In this document: positions 49,611 through 58,417 of the stretch, in pieces
Position numbering within the stretch: position 1 is the stretch's first letter
Layout: each line of letters starts with the position of its first letter
NCBI RefSeq assembly: GCF_000190695.1
Contig: NZ_GL870929.1
Location: forward strand, 2,112,184 to 2,176,183
Reading direction: 5' to 3'
From: Kingella denitrificans ATCC 33394
Lineage (GTDB): Bacteria > Pseudomonadota > Gammaproteobacteria > Burkholderiales > Neisseriaceae
DNA: 64,000 nt
Notes under the pieces: generated by a model
The model's input: only the letters and a program-made list of their open reading frames with translations
What the model was told of the DNA's origin: nothing
Database searches by the model: none
Position numbers and translations under genes: made by a program

Positions 49611-51419
49611 TTACGCTTCTTTGTTTTCCGCCGCTTTTTGGCGCAGGCGCAAGCTCAATTCGCGCAGCTGTTTGTCATCCACCGCATTCGGCGCGTTGGT
49701 CAGCAGGCATTGCGCGCGTTGTGTTTTCGGGAAGGCAATCACGTCGCGGATGGATTCGGCGCCGGTCATCAGCGTAACCAGCCGGTCGAGGCCGAATGCC
49801 AAACCTCCGTGCGGCGGTGCGCCGAATTTCAGGTTGTCCAGCAGGAAGCCGAATTTTTCCTGTTGCTCTTCAGGCGTGATTTTCAGCGCGGCGAACACTT
49901 TTTCTTGGATGTCGGCGCGGTGGATACGGATGGAGCCGCCGCCGATTTCCCAGCCGTTGAGCACCATGTCGTAGGCGCGGGCTAGGCAGTTTTCTGGGTC
50001 GGATTCCATCAGGTCTTCGTGGCCGGGTTTGGGCGAGGTGAACGGGTGGTGCATAGCGGCCCAGCGGTCGTTTTCCTCGTCGTATTCGAACATGGGGAAA
50101 TCCACCACCCACAGCGGTTTCCACTCGTCCACGAAATAGCCGTTGTCTGCGCCGTGTTCTTTGCCGATTTTAATCCGCAATGCGCCGATGGCTTCGTTCA
50201 CCACTTTGGCTTTGTCTGCGCCGAAGAAGATGATGTCGCCGTTTTGCGCGCCGGTGCGCTTGATGATTTCGTGCAGGCTGCTTTCGGACAAGAATTTAAC
50301 GATGGGCGACTGCAAACCGCTGTTTTCGCCGTTGCTTAAATTGGTTACATCGTTCACTTTGATGTAGGCCAAGCCTTTCGCGCCGTAGATGCCGACAAAT
50401 TGGGTGTATTCGTCGATTTCCTTGCGGCTGAGTTTCGCGCCGTTCGGCACGCGCAGAGCCACCACGCGGCCGCCCTTCATGTCGGCGGCGCCACGGAACA
50501 CTTTGAATTCTTCCGTTTTCATCAAATCGGTCAGCTCGGTGAATTTCAGGCTGATGCGCATATCAGGTTTATCTGAGCCGTAGTAGAACATGGCTTCGGA
50601 ATAGGGCATGCGCGGGAAGTCGCCCAGTTCCACGCCCAGCGCGTCTTTGAACACTTGTTTCGCCATGCCTTCGGTGATGTCCATGATTTCATCCTCGTTC
50701 AGGAACGAGGTTTCCAAGTCGATTTGGGTGAATTCAGGCTGCCTATCGGCGCGCAGGTCTTCGTCGCGGAAGCATTTGGTAATTTGGTAGTAGCGGTCGA
50801 AACCGGCCACCATCAGCAGTTGTTTGAACAACTGCGGCGATTGCGGCAGCGCGAAAAATTCGCCCGGATGCACGCGGCTGGGCACGAGGTAGTCGCGCGC
50901 GCCTTCGGGGGTGGAGCGGGTCAGCATCGGGGTTTCGATGTCGATGAAGCCTTGTGCGTCCAAATAGCGGCGCACGCCCATGGCTACCTGATAACGCAGG
51001 CGCAGGTTGCGCTGCATCACGGGGCGGCGCAGGTCGATGACGCGGTTTTGCAGGCGCACGGTTTCGCTGATGTTTTCATCGTCAATCATGAACGGCGGCG
51101 TGGCGGCGGGGTTCAGGATTTCGATTTCTTTGGCCAAAATCTCGATTTTGCCGGACACCATTTTGTCGTTGGTGGTGCCTTCGGGGCGGTTGCGCACACG
51201 GCCGGTGATGCTCAAAACATATTCGTTGCGGGCGGAATCGGCCAGAGCAAACGCTTCGGGCGTGTCAGGGTCAATCACGACTTGGACGATGCCTTCGCGG
51301 TCGCGCAGGTCGATAAAAATCACGCCGCCGTGGTCGCGCCGGCGGTGCACCCAGCCTTTGACGGTTACGGTTTGATCTAAGTATTGCTCGCTGATTAGGC
51401 CGCAGTAGTTGGTACGCAT
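49611..51419 (-). CDS. aspS: Aspartate--tRNA ligase
   Basis: 602 residues. Class II synthetase with N-terminal OB fold ('VTVKGWVHRRRDHGGVIFIDLRDREGIVQVV'), motif 2 'RDEDLRADRQPEFTQIDLETSF', the bacterial GAD insertion, and motif 3 'GLAFGLDRLVTLMTG'. Since GatB is present, it may be the non-discriminating form that also charges tRNA-Asn; an asnS gene was not seen here, but this window cannot settle it. Single DUS in frame ('SESSLHE'). Confidence 0.96.
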   Translation of the reverse strand: MRTNYCGLISEQYLDQTVTVKGWVHRRRDHGGVIFIDLRDREGIVQVVIDPDTPEAFALADSARNEYVLSITGRVRNRPEGTTNDKMVSGKIEILAKEIEILNPAATPPFMIDDENISETVRLQNRVIDLRRPVMQRNLRLRYQVAMGVRRYLDAQGFIDIETPMLTRSTPEGARDYLVPSRVHPGEFFALPQSPQLFKQLLMVAGFDRYYQITKCFRDEDLRADRQPEFTQIDLETSFLNEDEIMDITEGMAKQVFKDALGVELGDFPRMPYSEAMFYYGSDKPDMRISLKFTELTDLMKTEEFKVFRGAADMKGGRVVALRVPNGAKLSRKEIDEYTQFVGIYGAKGLAYIKVNDVTNLSNGENSGLQSPIVKFLSESSLHEIIKRTGAQNGDIIFFGADKAKVVNEAIGALRIKIGKEHGADNGYFVDEWKPLWVVDFPMFEYDEENDRWAAMHHPFTSPKPGHEDLMESDPENCLARAYDMVLNGWEIGGGSIRIHRADIQEKVFAALKITPEEQQEKFGFLLDNLKFGAPPHGGLAFGLDRLVTLMTGAESIRDVIAFPKTQRAQCLLTNAPNAVDDKQLRELSLRLRQKAAENKEA

Positions 51420-51507
51420 GTTGTTTCTTTCTTTTTTAAAGTTAAAGGGTTATGTATAAAATCTGGTGCAGGCTGCCTGAGGCACCATTGGGTATGGCCG
51501 AAGCAGC

Positions 51508-51900
51508 TTATCGGATGGTGAAGGTGGTGATGCTCGGGCGGTGTTCTCCCCAGCCCGTCCAAAATTCTTTGAGTTTCACGGTTCTGCCGTTGATGCTGAC
51601 CACTTGGTAAACAAAATTCCGCGGCGGCATTTTTTCATCGCTGCGTTCGGTTTCGGTCAGTAGGAGATTGTCGTTGTCCAGCCATTGCACGCGCCAGCGG
51701 CTTTTGTAATCGCCTGCCGTGCCGGCGCAATCTCCTTCGTTGCGCCAGTCGGCAAATCTGCCTGATGGGTCGAATGTCCAGCCTGCGCAGGCTGCATTTT
51801 CCAAAATTAAGCGCTTGCCTTTTAATTGCGGTGTGAAATTTTCAGCCGAAGCGTGAGTGCAACACAATGCTAGCGCGAGTGATAGGAATAGTTTTTTCAT
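51508..51900 (-). CDS. Exported hypothetical protein
   Basis: 130 residues. Signal peptide MKKLFLSLALALCCTHASA, cleavage probably after residue 19. Mature part: 'LKGKRLILENAACAGWTFDPSGRFADWRNEGDCAG', then a beta-rich stretch. A Cys pair may form a disulphide. I do not recognise a family; the layout recalls small lipocalin-like periplasmic proteins, but this is only an impression. It follows the Ivy-like gene by 61 bases on the same strand. Confidence 0.75.
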   Translation of the reverse strand: MKKLFLSLALALCCTHASAENFTPQLKGKRLILENAACAGWTFDPSGRFADWRNEGDCAGTAGDYKSRWRVQWLDNDNLLLTETERSDEKMPPRNFVYQVVSINGRTVKLKEFWTGWGEHRPSITTFTIR

Positions 51901-51961
51901 GGTGTTTCGTCCTTTTCAAAGTCTGGTGCAGGCTGCCTGAAAATCCAAGCGGCGAATGCGG

Positions 51962-52429
51962 TTATTGCGACCACGCTTTGCGCCATTCTGACTTCAGAAA
52001 ATTTAATTCTGCTTCCGTGGGCTTACCGTAAATGTAGGTTTGATCCGGATTGTCTGCAGAAAAGGAGTCATCATTTTTATAAACAACATGATAAGCAACG
52101 ATGCGCTGCCTGTCGGTCAGGATATACATTCGGTTGCCCGGGCAGTTATGCTGCTGGCACATATTGGTGTAGTAATAGGTCTTGCCGCCGATGTTCACGC
52201 GCTCCAGCGGCGGCATGGGGCCGGCCATTTGGCGCACCCAGTTGTGCATGGGGGCTTGGGGTGCATGTTTGCCGATTTGTTCGCGCCAAAGTTTTCTGAA
52301 TGCAGGCTGCTGCTTGTGCCAGTCGAACAGGAACACTTCTTCGCCTTTCGCGTTGGTGACGGGCGCAGCGAAGGCGGTGGCGGAGGCGGATAGGGCGAGT
52401 GCGAGAAGTAGGGCGGGGAGGGTTTTCAT
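51962..52429 (-). CDS. Inhibitor of vertebrate lysozyme (Ivy) family protein
   Basis: 155 residues from ATG 52429. Signal peptide ending 'ATAFAA' (about residue 22). The Ivy inhibitory loop C-x4-C is present as C91-Q-Q-H-N-C96 ('MCQQHNCPGN'), where the His enters the lysozyme active site; 'NRMYILTDRQRIVAYHVV' follows as in the family. It should protect the periplasm from host C-type lysozyme. A DUS in frame reads 'KQQPAFRK'. Confidence 0.85.
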   Translation of the reverse strand: MKTLPALLLALALSASATAFAAPVTNAKGEEVFLFDWHKQQPAFRKLWREQIGKHAPQAPMHNWVRQMAGPMPPLERVNIGGKTYYYTNMCQQHNCPGNRMYILTDRQRIVAYHVVYKNDDSFSADNPDQTYIYGKPTEAELNFLKSEWRKAWSQ

Positions 52430-52476
52430 GGTGTTCTGTTTTATGGCTGTTGGATTTTGTTTCGGACTACCTGAGT

Positions 52477-52605
52477 TTAATGATTTTCCCAATACCATAA
52501 GGCAATCACGATAATGACTAATGCCAACATGACCATCCAAGAGTTGATACCGCAAGGGCTGGGGTCGCGGGAAAATGTTGTTTGGGTGCAAATGCTTTCC
52601 AACAT
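52477..52605 (-). CDS. Small single-pass membrane protein (42 residues)
   Basis: Begins MLESICTQTTFSRDPSPCG and ends with a hydrophobic helix (about 23-39, 'WMVMLALVIIVIALWYW'). AAAGG lies seven bases before the ATG. Homology unknown; the good ribosome site and the clean membrane segment are the only support. Confidence 0.4.
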   Translation of the reverse strand: MLESICTQTTFSRDPSPCGINSWMVMLALVIIVIALWYWENH

Positions 52606-52661
52606 GGGGAAACCTTTAGGGCTGCCTGCGGATAGGGATGGAAACGAAAGCAGCCTGCACA

Positions 52662-52868
52662 TCAACTTTGTTTGCGCCGCTCGGTAACGCTTTTGCCGCC
52701 GATGCCCCAGTTGTCCATGTCCACTTCGTCAATCACGACCACGGTGGTTTCGGGATTTTTGTTCAGTACGCGCGCCAGCAAATCGGTTACGCCGGCGATA
52801 AGTTCGGCTTTTTGTTCCGCGCTTGGGGCTTCGCGGCCGCCAGTCACTTTAATGTTTACATAAGGCAT
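52662..52868 (-). CDS. 4-oxalocrotonate tautomerase family protein
   Basis: 68 residues. The catalytic Pro is the first residue after Met ('MPYVNIKVTGGREAPSAEQKAELIAGVTDLL'), and 'VVVIDEVDMDNWGIGGKSV' is the conserved C-terminal part. Tautomerase-superfamily proteins of this size catalyse keto-enol shifts; the physiological substrate is unknown. 'AGGAAACCCT' upstream of the ATG. Confidence 0.92.
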   Translation of the reverse strand: MPYVNIKVTGGREAPSAEQKAELIAGVTDLLARVLNKNPETTVVVIDEVDMDNWGIGGKSVTERRKQS

Positions 52869-52904
52869 AGGGTTTCCTGTTCGTGGTTAGGGTGCAGGCT
52901 GCTT

Positions 52905-53522
52905 TTACACCTGCGCGTCGTCGGGCATGACCATGCCGAGCGAAATCACGTATTTCAATGCTTCGTCCACGCTCATGTCCAGCACGCGGATATCGCTTTG
53001 GCGCACCATGATGTAATAGCCGCCGGTGGGGTTGGGCGTGGTCGGCACATAGACGGCGATATATTCGCCGCCGTCCGGCAGGGCTTCGCGCAGGGCTTGC
53101 GGCACGTCGCCCGATACAAAGGCGACCGTCCAAATATCGGACTGCGGGAAGGGCACGAGCACGGGGGTTTTGAAGGAGCGCCCGTTGTCGGAAAACAGGC
53201 TTTCGGAAATTTTTTTCGCGCCGGAATAGATGGATTTGACCACGGGGATGCGCCCGAGCAGGCTGTCCCATCCTTCCAGGAATTTTCTGCCCAATACGTT
53301 GGCCGTCAGCACGCCGGTGATGAACAGAATCACGATGGCGATGACGAAACCCTGCCCCGGAATTTGCAGCCCCAGTTGGTTTTCCAGCCGCCATTGTTCG
53401 GGAATCAGGTTGATGAGTTTGTCGGTCGCGCCGATGATATAGGTAATGACCCAGATGGTGACGACGATGGGTAACCAAACCAGCAAGCCTGTAATCAGAT
53501 ATTTTTTTAATAAATTACCCAT
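52905..53522 (-). CDS. DUF502 domain membrane protein
   Basis: 205 residues with two N-terminal membrane helices ('LLKKYLITGLLVWLPIVVTIWVI' and 'GFVIAIVILFITGVLTANVLG'). 'GRKFLEGWDSLLGRIPVVKSIYSGAKKISESLF' is the DUF502 signature, followed by 'VFVPTTPNPTGG'-type sequence (here 'VYVPTTPNPTGGYYIMV'). Function unknown. In many betaproteobacteria it lies directly beside aspS; here the two are about 1.5 kb apart with five small genes between. Confidence 0.92.
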   Translation of the reverse strand: MGNLLKKYLITGLLVWLPIVVTIWVITYIIGATDKLINLIPEQWRLENQLGLQIPGQGFVIAIVILFITGVLTANVLGRKFLEGWDSLLGRIPVVKSIYSGAKKISESLFSDNGRSFKTPVLVPFPQSDIWTVAFVSGDVPQALREALPDGGEYIAVYVPTTPNPTGGYYIMVRQSDIRVLDMSVDEALKYVISLGMVMPDDAQV

Positions 53523-53688
53523 AATGGTGTTGTGTGATGAGCGGTTTGTTTGCGTGGCGCGACATTATACGCGGTTTGCGTTAAAAGTGCAGGCTGCTTT
53601 CGGCATATCTTTTCCTGCAATGCGGGGAACTCGGGATTGTGTCGCAAAACGGCAAAAAAAACTGGGGCTGGCAGGGTGCAGGCTGCTT

Positions 53689-54822
53689 TTACAAGCCGTC
53701 CCAGCCGTTGAACATGATGCCCACGCCGATACCCGTTTGCTTGCGGTTGTAGTCGATCAGGCTTTCGCCGTAGCCGTGGAAGCCTTGGACATAGGCTTTC
53801 AGGCGGCCGCGTATCGGGAAGGTGTAGCCGACTTTGACGGCGCCGCGTCCGGTGAACGGGTTATAGCGGAGGGTGGAGGTGAGCGTGTGTTTTTCGTTGA
53901 ACTGATACGCCAGGCGCACATCGCCGTAGCCCATATAGTCGGAAATGTCCGGGTTGTCGTTGTCTTTGCCTTTCGGGTCGACGCGCAGCCACAGGCGCGG
54001 CATCACTGAAAGTTTGCCCCATTCCATACCGGCCATCAGGTAAAGGCGGTTCCACGAGCGCGACAGCGGCCGCGATTGGCCGTTGGACTGGTGGATATAG
54101 CCCGCGCCCAGCATCCGCAGTTTGCCGTCGCCCGGCAGCCATGCCTTCACGGGCTGCGTCAGGAAAATTTCGGGGGCGTAGTCAGTATTGCGGAAGGGGG
54201 CGGAATTCGAGCCTTGGTTATACACCTGCCAGTTGGATTGTTGCGTATAGCCCACCCACAAATCGGCGCGCGTGCGGAACAAGTCCTCCATCACTTTGGT
54301 TTTTAAGGAAATTTGTAGTTTGGCTTCGGTGCGCAGCTGGTTTTGCTGGATGTCGTTTATCGCATAGCCGCGCGACGGGGTATATGGCGTGTAGTTCGGG
54401 CTGCTGCGGTACCAAACGGGCAGGATGTACATTTCTTCGTGCTCGCGCAGGCTCAAAATGCCGCTTTCGTGGTTTTTCTCCAAATCAAACAGCTGTGCCA
54501 GCGGCGTGTAGGCATCGGTCGGCGCGGACAATGCTTCCGGCTGCGGCTCGTGGGCGAACACCACTGCAGGCTGCTTTTCGGCAACGGTGGCTTCATAACT
54601 CTTCACCAAATCCACGCTTTTGGGCGGTTCGGCCGGAGTTTCGATGGCGCGTTGCGGCGGCAGCTGGGCGGCGTAAACGCGGTCGAAGCAGGCGAGCCGT
54701 GCGGCATTGTCGGTCAGCGTGGTGCAGGTCAGGCCGGCATCGTTGGCTTGGCTGGCAGCGGGGAGTGCCAGCGTTGTGGCGGCGAACAGAGTGGTCAGTA
54801 ATGATGCGGACGGTGTCTTCAT
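53689..54822 (-). CDS. pldA: Outer membrane phospholipase A
   Basis: 377 residues from ATG 54822. Signal peptide MKTPSASLLTTLFAATTLALPAASQA. After a periplasmic N-terminal extension of about 100 residues (longer than in E. coli OMPLA), a 12-stranded barrel. The catalytic triad matches E. coli H142/S144/N156 exactly in spacing: H244, S246 ('YIHQSNGQ') and N258 ('SRSWNR'). It hydrolyses phospholipids in the outer leaflet as a calcium-dependent dimer. A DUS lies close upstream of the stop. Confidence 0.94.
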   Translation of the reverse strand: MKTPSASLLTTLFAATTLALPAASQANDAGLTCTTLTDNAARLACFDRVYAAQLPPQRAIETPAEPPKSVDLVKSYEATVAEKQPAVVFAHEPQPEALSAPTDAYTPLAQLFDLEKNHESGILSLREHEEMYILPVWYRSSPNYTPYTPSRGYAINDIQQNQLRTEAKLQISLKTKVMEDLFRTRADLWVGYTQQSNWQVYNQGSNSAPFRNTDYAPEIFLTQPVKAWLPGDGKLRMLGAGYIHQSNGQSRPLSRSWNRLYLMAGMEWGKLSVMPRLWLRVDPKGKDNDNPDISDYMGYGDVRLAYQFNEKHTLTSTLRYNPFTGRGAVKVGYTFPIRGRLKAYVQGFHGYGESLIDYNRKQTGIGVGIMFNGWDGL

Positions 54823-54975
54823 GGCGGAAAAATCAGGGCACGGCGGCCGAATAAAATGGGCTGATTTTAATCTATTTCGGCATGGGTTGAATAGGGGTTC
54901 GGTGTGCGGCGAATGTAAAATCGCCATGTGGCTGGCATATTCCAAAAATGATTAAAATTTCAGTTGATTGAATGT

Positions 54976-55015
54976 GTGCAGGCTGCTTTTGCCGCAATAA
55001 AAAGCAGCCTGCACC
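54976..55015. repeat. DUS pair upstream of cmk
   Basis: TGTGCAGGCTGCTTTT...AAAAGCAGCCTGCAC with an 8-base gap, in the divergent region between pldA and cmk. Confidence 0.6.
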
Positions 55016-55065
55016 CGACTGATGATAAAATGGCGGCTTTATTTTCAAGCAAAACGGAGCGGAAA

Positions 55066-55734
55066 ATGCAGAAAGTGATTGCGATTGACGGCCCGTCCGC
55101 ATCGGGCAAAGGCACGGTGGCGGCGCGGGTGGCGGCGGAACTGGGCTGGGCGTATCTGGATTCGGGCGCGCTGTACCGGCTGACAGCATTGTTTGCACAA
55201 AGGCAACATATTGATTGGAATGACGAAACTGCGGTGGCGCAATGTGCAGGCTGCCTGCCCGTGGTGTTTGACGGCGGGCGCGTTTTGCTGGACGGTGAAG
55301 ATGTGGCGCAGGCCATCCGCACCGAAGCCGTGGGCATGGGCGCGTCTGCCATTGCCGCGCTGCCCAAGGTGCGCGCCGCCCTGCTGCAACGCCAACGCGA
55401 TTTCCTCACGGAACAAGGCCTGGTGGCAGACGGCCGCGATATGGGTTCGGTCGTGTTTCCGCAGGCAGCCTGCAAAATCTTTTTGACTGCCAGCGCGCAA
55501 ATCCGTGCCGAGCGCCGCGCCAAGCAAATCGGTATCGCCTGCGAAGGCGTGGCGTTCGAGCGCATCCTGTCCGACATCATGGCGCGCGACGAAGCCGACC
55601 GCCGCCGCAGCGTCGCCCCGTTGCAGCAGCTGCCCGACGCACATTTGCTGGACACGTCCCACCGCACGATTGACGAAGCCGTTCGGCAGGTTTTGGACTG
55701 GTATCGGGAAGATTGCGCCGTTTTGTGCAAATAA
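55066..55734 (+). CDS. cmk: Cytidylate kinase
   Basis: 222 residues. It phosphorylates CMP/dCMP. P-loop 'AIDGPSASGKGT' (residues 5-16), 'YLDSGALYR', 'VADGRDMGSVVFPQA' and the LID 'SDIMARDEADRRRSVAPL' are standard. The start at 55066 is marked by GGAG six bases upstream and the conserved MQKVIAIDGPS. It comes before rpsA as in many proteobacteria (cmk-rpsA-ihfB). Two DUS in frame ('CAGCLPVV', 'AACKIF'). Confidence 0.96.
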   Translation: MQKVIAIDGPSASGKGTVAARVAAELGWAYLDSGALYRLTALFAQRQHIDWNDETAVAQCAGCLPVVFDGGRVLLDGEDVAQAIRTEAVGMGASAIAALPKVRAALLQRQRDFLTEQGLVADGRDMGSVVFPQAACKIFLTASAQIRAERRAKQIGIACEGVAFERILSDIMARDEADRRRSVAPLQQLPDAHLLDTSHRTIDEAVRQVLDWYREDCAVLCK

Positions 55735-55737
55735 AAC

Positions 55738-55766
55738 TGTGCAAATTTTTGAAACTGCATTATAAT
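55738..55766 (+). promoter_or_regulatory. Promoter candidate of rpsA
   Basis: A perfect -10 TATAAT (55761-55766) with a weak -35 (TGTGCA, 17-base spacer), giving an untranslated leader of about 130 bases. Confidence 0.5.
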
Positions 55767-55846
55767 CCGCCACTTTGTGTCCAGTGCCGCATAGCAAAAA
55801 GCAGCCTGCACACGAAAGATTTTTTTGTAACACCACGCGCCGATAT

Positions 55847-55894
55847 GCCAGGGATAGCGGCGCATCAACCAACCCTTACCCCGCATCCCTTGGC
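55847..55894 (+). promoter_or_regulatory. Long hairpin just upstream of the rpsA start
   Basis: GCCAGGGAT(A)GCGG pairs with CCGCATCCCT(T)GGC, 13 base pairs with two single bulges and a 20-base loop. It ends six bases before the ATG, where no Shine-Dalgarno is present. Likely site of translational autocontrol by S1. Confidence 0.55.
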
Positions 55895-55900
55895 GGTGCA

Positions 55901-57592
55901 ATGAAAGCAAACCCAAACATGGAAAATTTTGCCCAATTATTGGAAGAGTACTCTGCAACCCAGGAAATGAACCACGGCGAAGTGATTACTGCCGAAGTGG
56001 TGGACATTACCGATAAATTCGTTATCGTCAACGCAGGTTTGAAATCAGAGTCTCTGATTGATATTGCAGAATTCAAAAACGCGCACGGCGACTTGGAAGT
56101 GAAAGTCGGCGATTTCGTAACCGTTACCATTGAATCTGTGGAAAACGGCTTCGGCGAAACCAAACTGTCGCGCGAAAAAGCCAAACGTGCCGCAGACTGG
56201 ATCACACTTGAAGAAGCCATGGAAGACGGCGTTATCCTGTCCGGCGTGATCAACGGCAAAGTCAAAGGCGGCCTGACCGTTATGATCAACAGCATCCGCG
56301 CGTTTCTGCCGGGTTCTTTGGTGGATGTCCGCCCAATCAAAGACACTTCGCACTTCGAAGGCAAAGAAGTCGAGTTCAAAGTGATCAAACTCGACCGCAA
56401 ACGCAACAATGTCGTGGTATCCCGCCGCGCCGTGCTGGAAGCCACATTGGGCGAAGAACGTAAAGCCCTGATGGAAAACCTGCAAGAAGGCACATTGGTG
56501 AAAGGTATCGTGAAAAACATCACCGATTACGGTGCGTTTGTGGATTTGGGCGGTATCGACGGCCTGCTGCACATCACCGACTTGGCTTGGCGCCGTGTGA
56601 AACACCCAAGCGAAGTATTGGAAGTGGGTCAAGAAGTGGAAGCCAAAGTATTGCGTTTCGACCAAGACAAACAACGCGTGTCTCTGGGCTTGAAACAGCT
56701 GGGCGAAGACCCATGGGACGGTTTGGCCCGCCGCTATCCGCAAGGCCACCGCTTGTTCGGTAAAGTATCCAACCTGACTGATTACGGCGCATTTGTCGAA
56801 ATCGAACAAGGCATCGAAGGTTTGGTACACGTTTCCGAAATGGATTGGACCAACAAAAACGTACACCCAAGCAAAGTCGTTCAACTGGGCGACGAAGTGG
56901 AAGTGATGATTTTGGACATCGACGAAGACAAACGCCGCATCAGCTTGGGCATGAAACAATGCCAGCCTAACCCATGGCAAGATTTTGAAGCCAACTTCAA
57001 AAAAGGCGACAAAATCAAAGGCGCGGTTAAATCCATTACCGATTTCGGCGTGTTTGTCGGCCTGCCCGGCAATATCGACGGCTTGGTGCACCTGTCTGAC
57101 CTGTCTTGGACCGAAAGCGGCGAAGAAGCTGTCCGCAAATACAAAAAAGGCGAAGAAGTGGAAGCCGTTGTATTGGCCATCGACGTGGAAAAAGAGCGCA
57201 TCTCTTTGGGCATCAAACAACTGGAAGGCGATCCGTTCAACAACTACCTGTCTGTAAATGACAAAGGCGCGTTGGTGAAAGGTTCTGTGAAATCCGTTGA
57301 AGCCAAAGGTGCCGTGATTGCATTGGGCGACGAAGTGGAAGGTTACCTGCCTGCTTCCGAATTTGATAGCGAGCGCGTTGAAGATTTGACCACCAAACTG
57401 AAAGAAGGCGACGAAGTTGAAGCCATCATCACGAACGTGGACCGCAAAAACCGCAGCATCAAATTGTCTGTTAAAGCCAAAGATGCGAAAGCGAACGATG
57501 AAGCCCTGAAAGCCGCACAATCTGCCGCTCCTGCCAACGCAGGCACAACCAGCTTGGGCGACTTGCTGAAAGCATCTTTGAACAAAAACTAA
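55901..57592 (+). CDS. rpsA: 30S ribosomal protein S1
   Basis: 563 residues, six S1 (OB-fold) repeats, each with a 'GxVxxITDYGAFVDL' type core ('VKNITDYGAFVDLGGIDGLLHITDLAW', 'VSNLTDYGAFVEIEQGIEGLVHVSEMDW' and so on). S1 binds mRNA and helps initiation at structured or SD-less leaders. The start is set at 55901 (MKANPNMENFAQLLEEY); an alternative at 55919 (MENFAQ) aligns with neisserial S1 and is also possible. Codon use is strongly biased, as expected for high expression. Confidence 0.97.
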   Translation: MKANPNMENFAQLLEEYSATQEMNHGEVITAEVVDITDKFVIVNAGLKSESLIDIAEFKNAHGDLEVKVGDFVTVTIESVENGFGETKLSREKAKRAADWITLEEAMEDGVILSGVINGKVKGGLTVMINSIRAFLPGSLVDVRPIKDTSHFEGKEVEFKVIKLDRKRNNVVVSRRAVLEATLGEERKALMENLQEGTLVKGIVKNITDYGAFVDLGGIDGLLHITDLAWRRVKHPSEVLEVGQEVEAKVLRFDQDKQRVSLGLKQLGEDPWDGLARRYPQGHRLFGKVSNLTDYGAFVEIEQGIEGLVHVSEMDWTNKNVHPSKVVQLGDEVEVMILDIDEDKRRISLGMKQCQPNPWQDFEANFKKGDKIKGAVKSITDFGVFVGLPGNIDGLVHLSDLSWTESGEEAVRKYKKGEEVEAVVLAIDVEKERISLGIKQLEGDPFNNYLSVNDKGALVKGSVKSVEAKGAVIALGDEVEGYLPASEFDSERVEDLTTKLKEGDEVEAIITNVDRKNRSIKLSVKAKDAKANDEALKAAQSAAPANAGTTSLGDLLKASLNKN

Positions 57593-57601
57593 GGTATTGC
57601 T

Positions 57602-57901
57602 ATGACCAAATCGGAACTCATGGCCCGCTTGGCCGAGGTGTTTGCCGAAAAACACAGCGATAGCGCATTGCAGGCCAAAGATGTCGAATACAGCGTGAAA
57701 GTTTTGGTAGATACCATGACGCGCGCTTTGGCAAAAGGCCAGCGCATTGAAATCCGCGGTTTTGGCAGTTTTGATTTGAACGAGCGTCCCGCACGCACGG
57801 GCCGTAACCCCAAAACGGGCGAGCGCGTTCAAGTTCCTGCTAAAAAAGTACCGCATTTCAAGCCCGGCAAAGAGCTGCGCGAACGTGTTGATAACGTTTA
57901 A
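57602..57901 (+). CDS. ihfB: Integration host factor subunit beta
   Basis: 99 residues, HU/IHF fold. With IhfA it bends DNA sharply. 'MTKSELMARLAEVFAEKHSDSALQAKDVEYSVKVL', 'RIEIRGFGSFDLNERPARTGRNPKTGERVQVPAKKVPHFKPGKELRERV' contain the intercalating-proline arm. It lies ten bases after rpsA, in the usual rpsA-ihfB pair. Correia elements in Neisseria often carry IHF sites, so it may act on the CREEs here. Confidence 0.97.
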   Translation: MTKSELMARLAEVFAEKHSDSALQAKDVEYSVKVLVDTMTRALAKGQRIEIRGFGSFDLNERPARTGRNPKTGERVQVPAKKVPHFKPGKELRERVDNV

Positions 57902-57924
57902 ACAGCCAATGCTTTAATAGGAAG

Positions 57925-57963
57925 AACCGCACTTTTCGATGAAGGGAAGTGCGGTTTTGTTTT
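57925..57963 (+). terminator. Intrinsic terminator after ihfB
   Basis: AACCGCACTT...AAGTGCGGTT stem with a 12-base loop, then TTGTTTT. This is one of the few terminators here not built from DUS. Confidence 0.85.
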
Positions 57964-57977
57964 GGCATCGGCATTCA

Positions 57978-58021
57978 GAAAAGCAGCCTGCATGTTGATA
58001 TTCATGTGCAGGCTGCTTTTT
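57978..58021. terminator. DUS hairpin between ihfB and acpS
   Basis: GAAAAGCAGCCTGCATG...CATGTGCAGGCTGCTTTTT, 18 bases past the acpS stop. Confidence 0.65.
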
Positions 58022-58039
58022 AATGCTTTTAAATAGTGG

Positions 58040-58417
58040 TTACATTTCGGCTACGACAAAAGCCTGTATATATTCCGTTTCATCGCTCAGGCTCAAATGA
58101 AGGCGGCAGATGTGCCGTTGTTCCAGCCATGCCTGCAATTCGGGGGCGCAGGCAAATTCCGGCCGCCCCAAATCGTTATGCATGATGCTGATATGGCGCA
58201 GGCTCACCGGTTCGCGGATACCGGTGCCCAAGGCTTTGGATAATGCTTCTTTGGCGGCAAAACGTTTGGCGATGAAGCGCACTTCGTCCAAGCAGCCTGC
58301 ACATTGTTCCAGTTCTTGCGGGCTTAAAATGCGTCGTGCCAACGCGCTGCCGTATTTTTGGTGCAGCAGGGCAATCCGCGCAACCGCCACAATATCCGTG
58401 CCGATGCCGTAAATCAT
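58040..58417 (-). CDS. acpS: Holo-[acyl-carrier-protein] synthase
   Basis: 125 residues. It transfers 4'-phosphopantetheine from CoA to apo-ACP. The magnesium-binding residues lie in 'GIGTDIVAVARI' (D8) and 'RFAAKEALSKALG' (Glu); 'LSLSDETEYIQAFVVAE' ends the fold. Its ATG overlaps the pdxJ stop by four bases; the pdxJ-acpS pair is common in proteobacteria. A DUS in frame reads 'CAGCLDE'. Confidence 0.96.
   Translation of the reverse strand: MIYGIGTDIVAVARIALLHQKYGSALARRILSPQELEQCAGCLDEVRFIAKRFAAKEALSKALGTGIREPVSLRHISIMHNDLGRPEFACAPELQAWLEQRHICRLHLSLSDETEYIQAFVVAEM

Noticed and set aside
52477..52665. Longer version (62 residues) of the small membrane protein starting at 52665
   Set aside because: The extra N-terminus is encoded by DUS and spacer sequence; the ATG at 52605 has the ribosome site.
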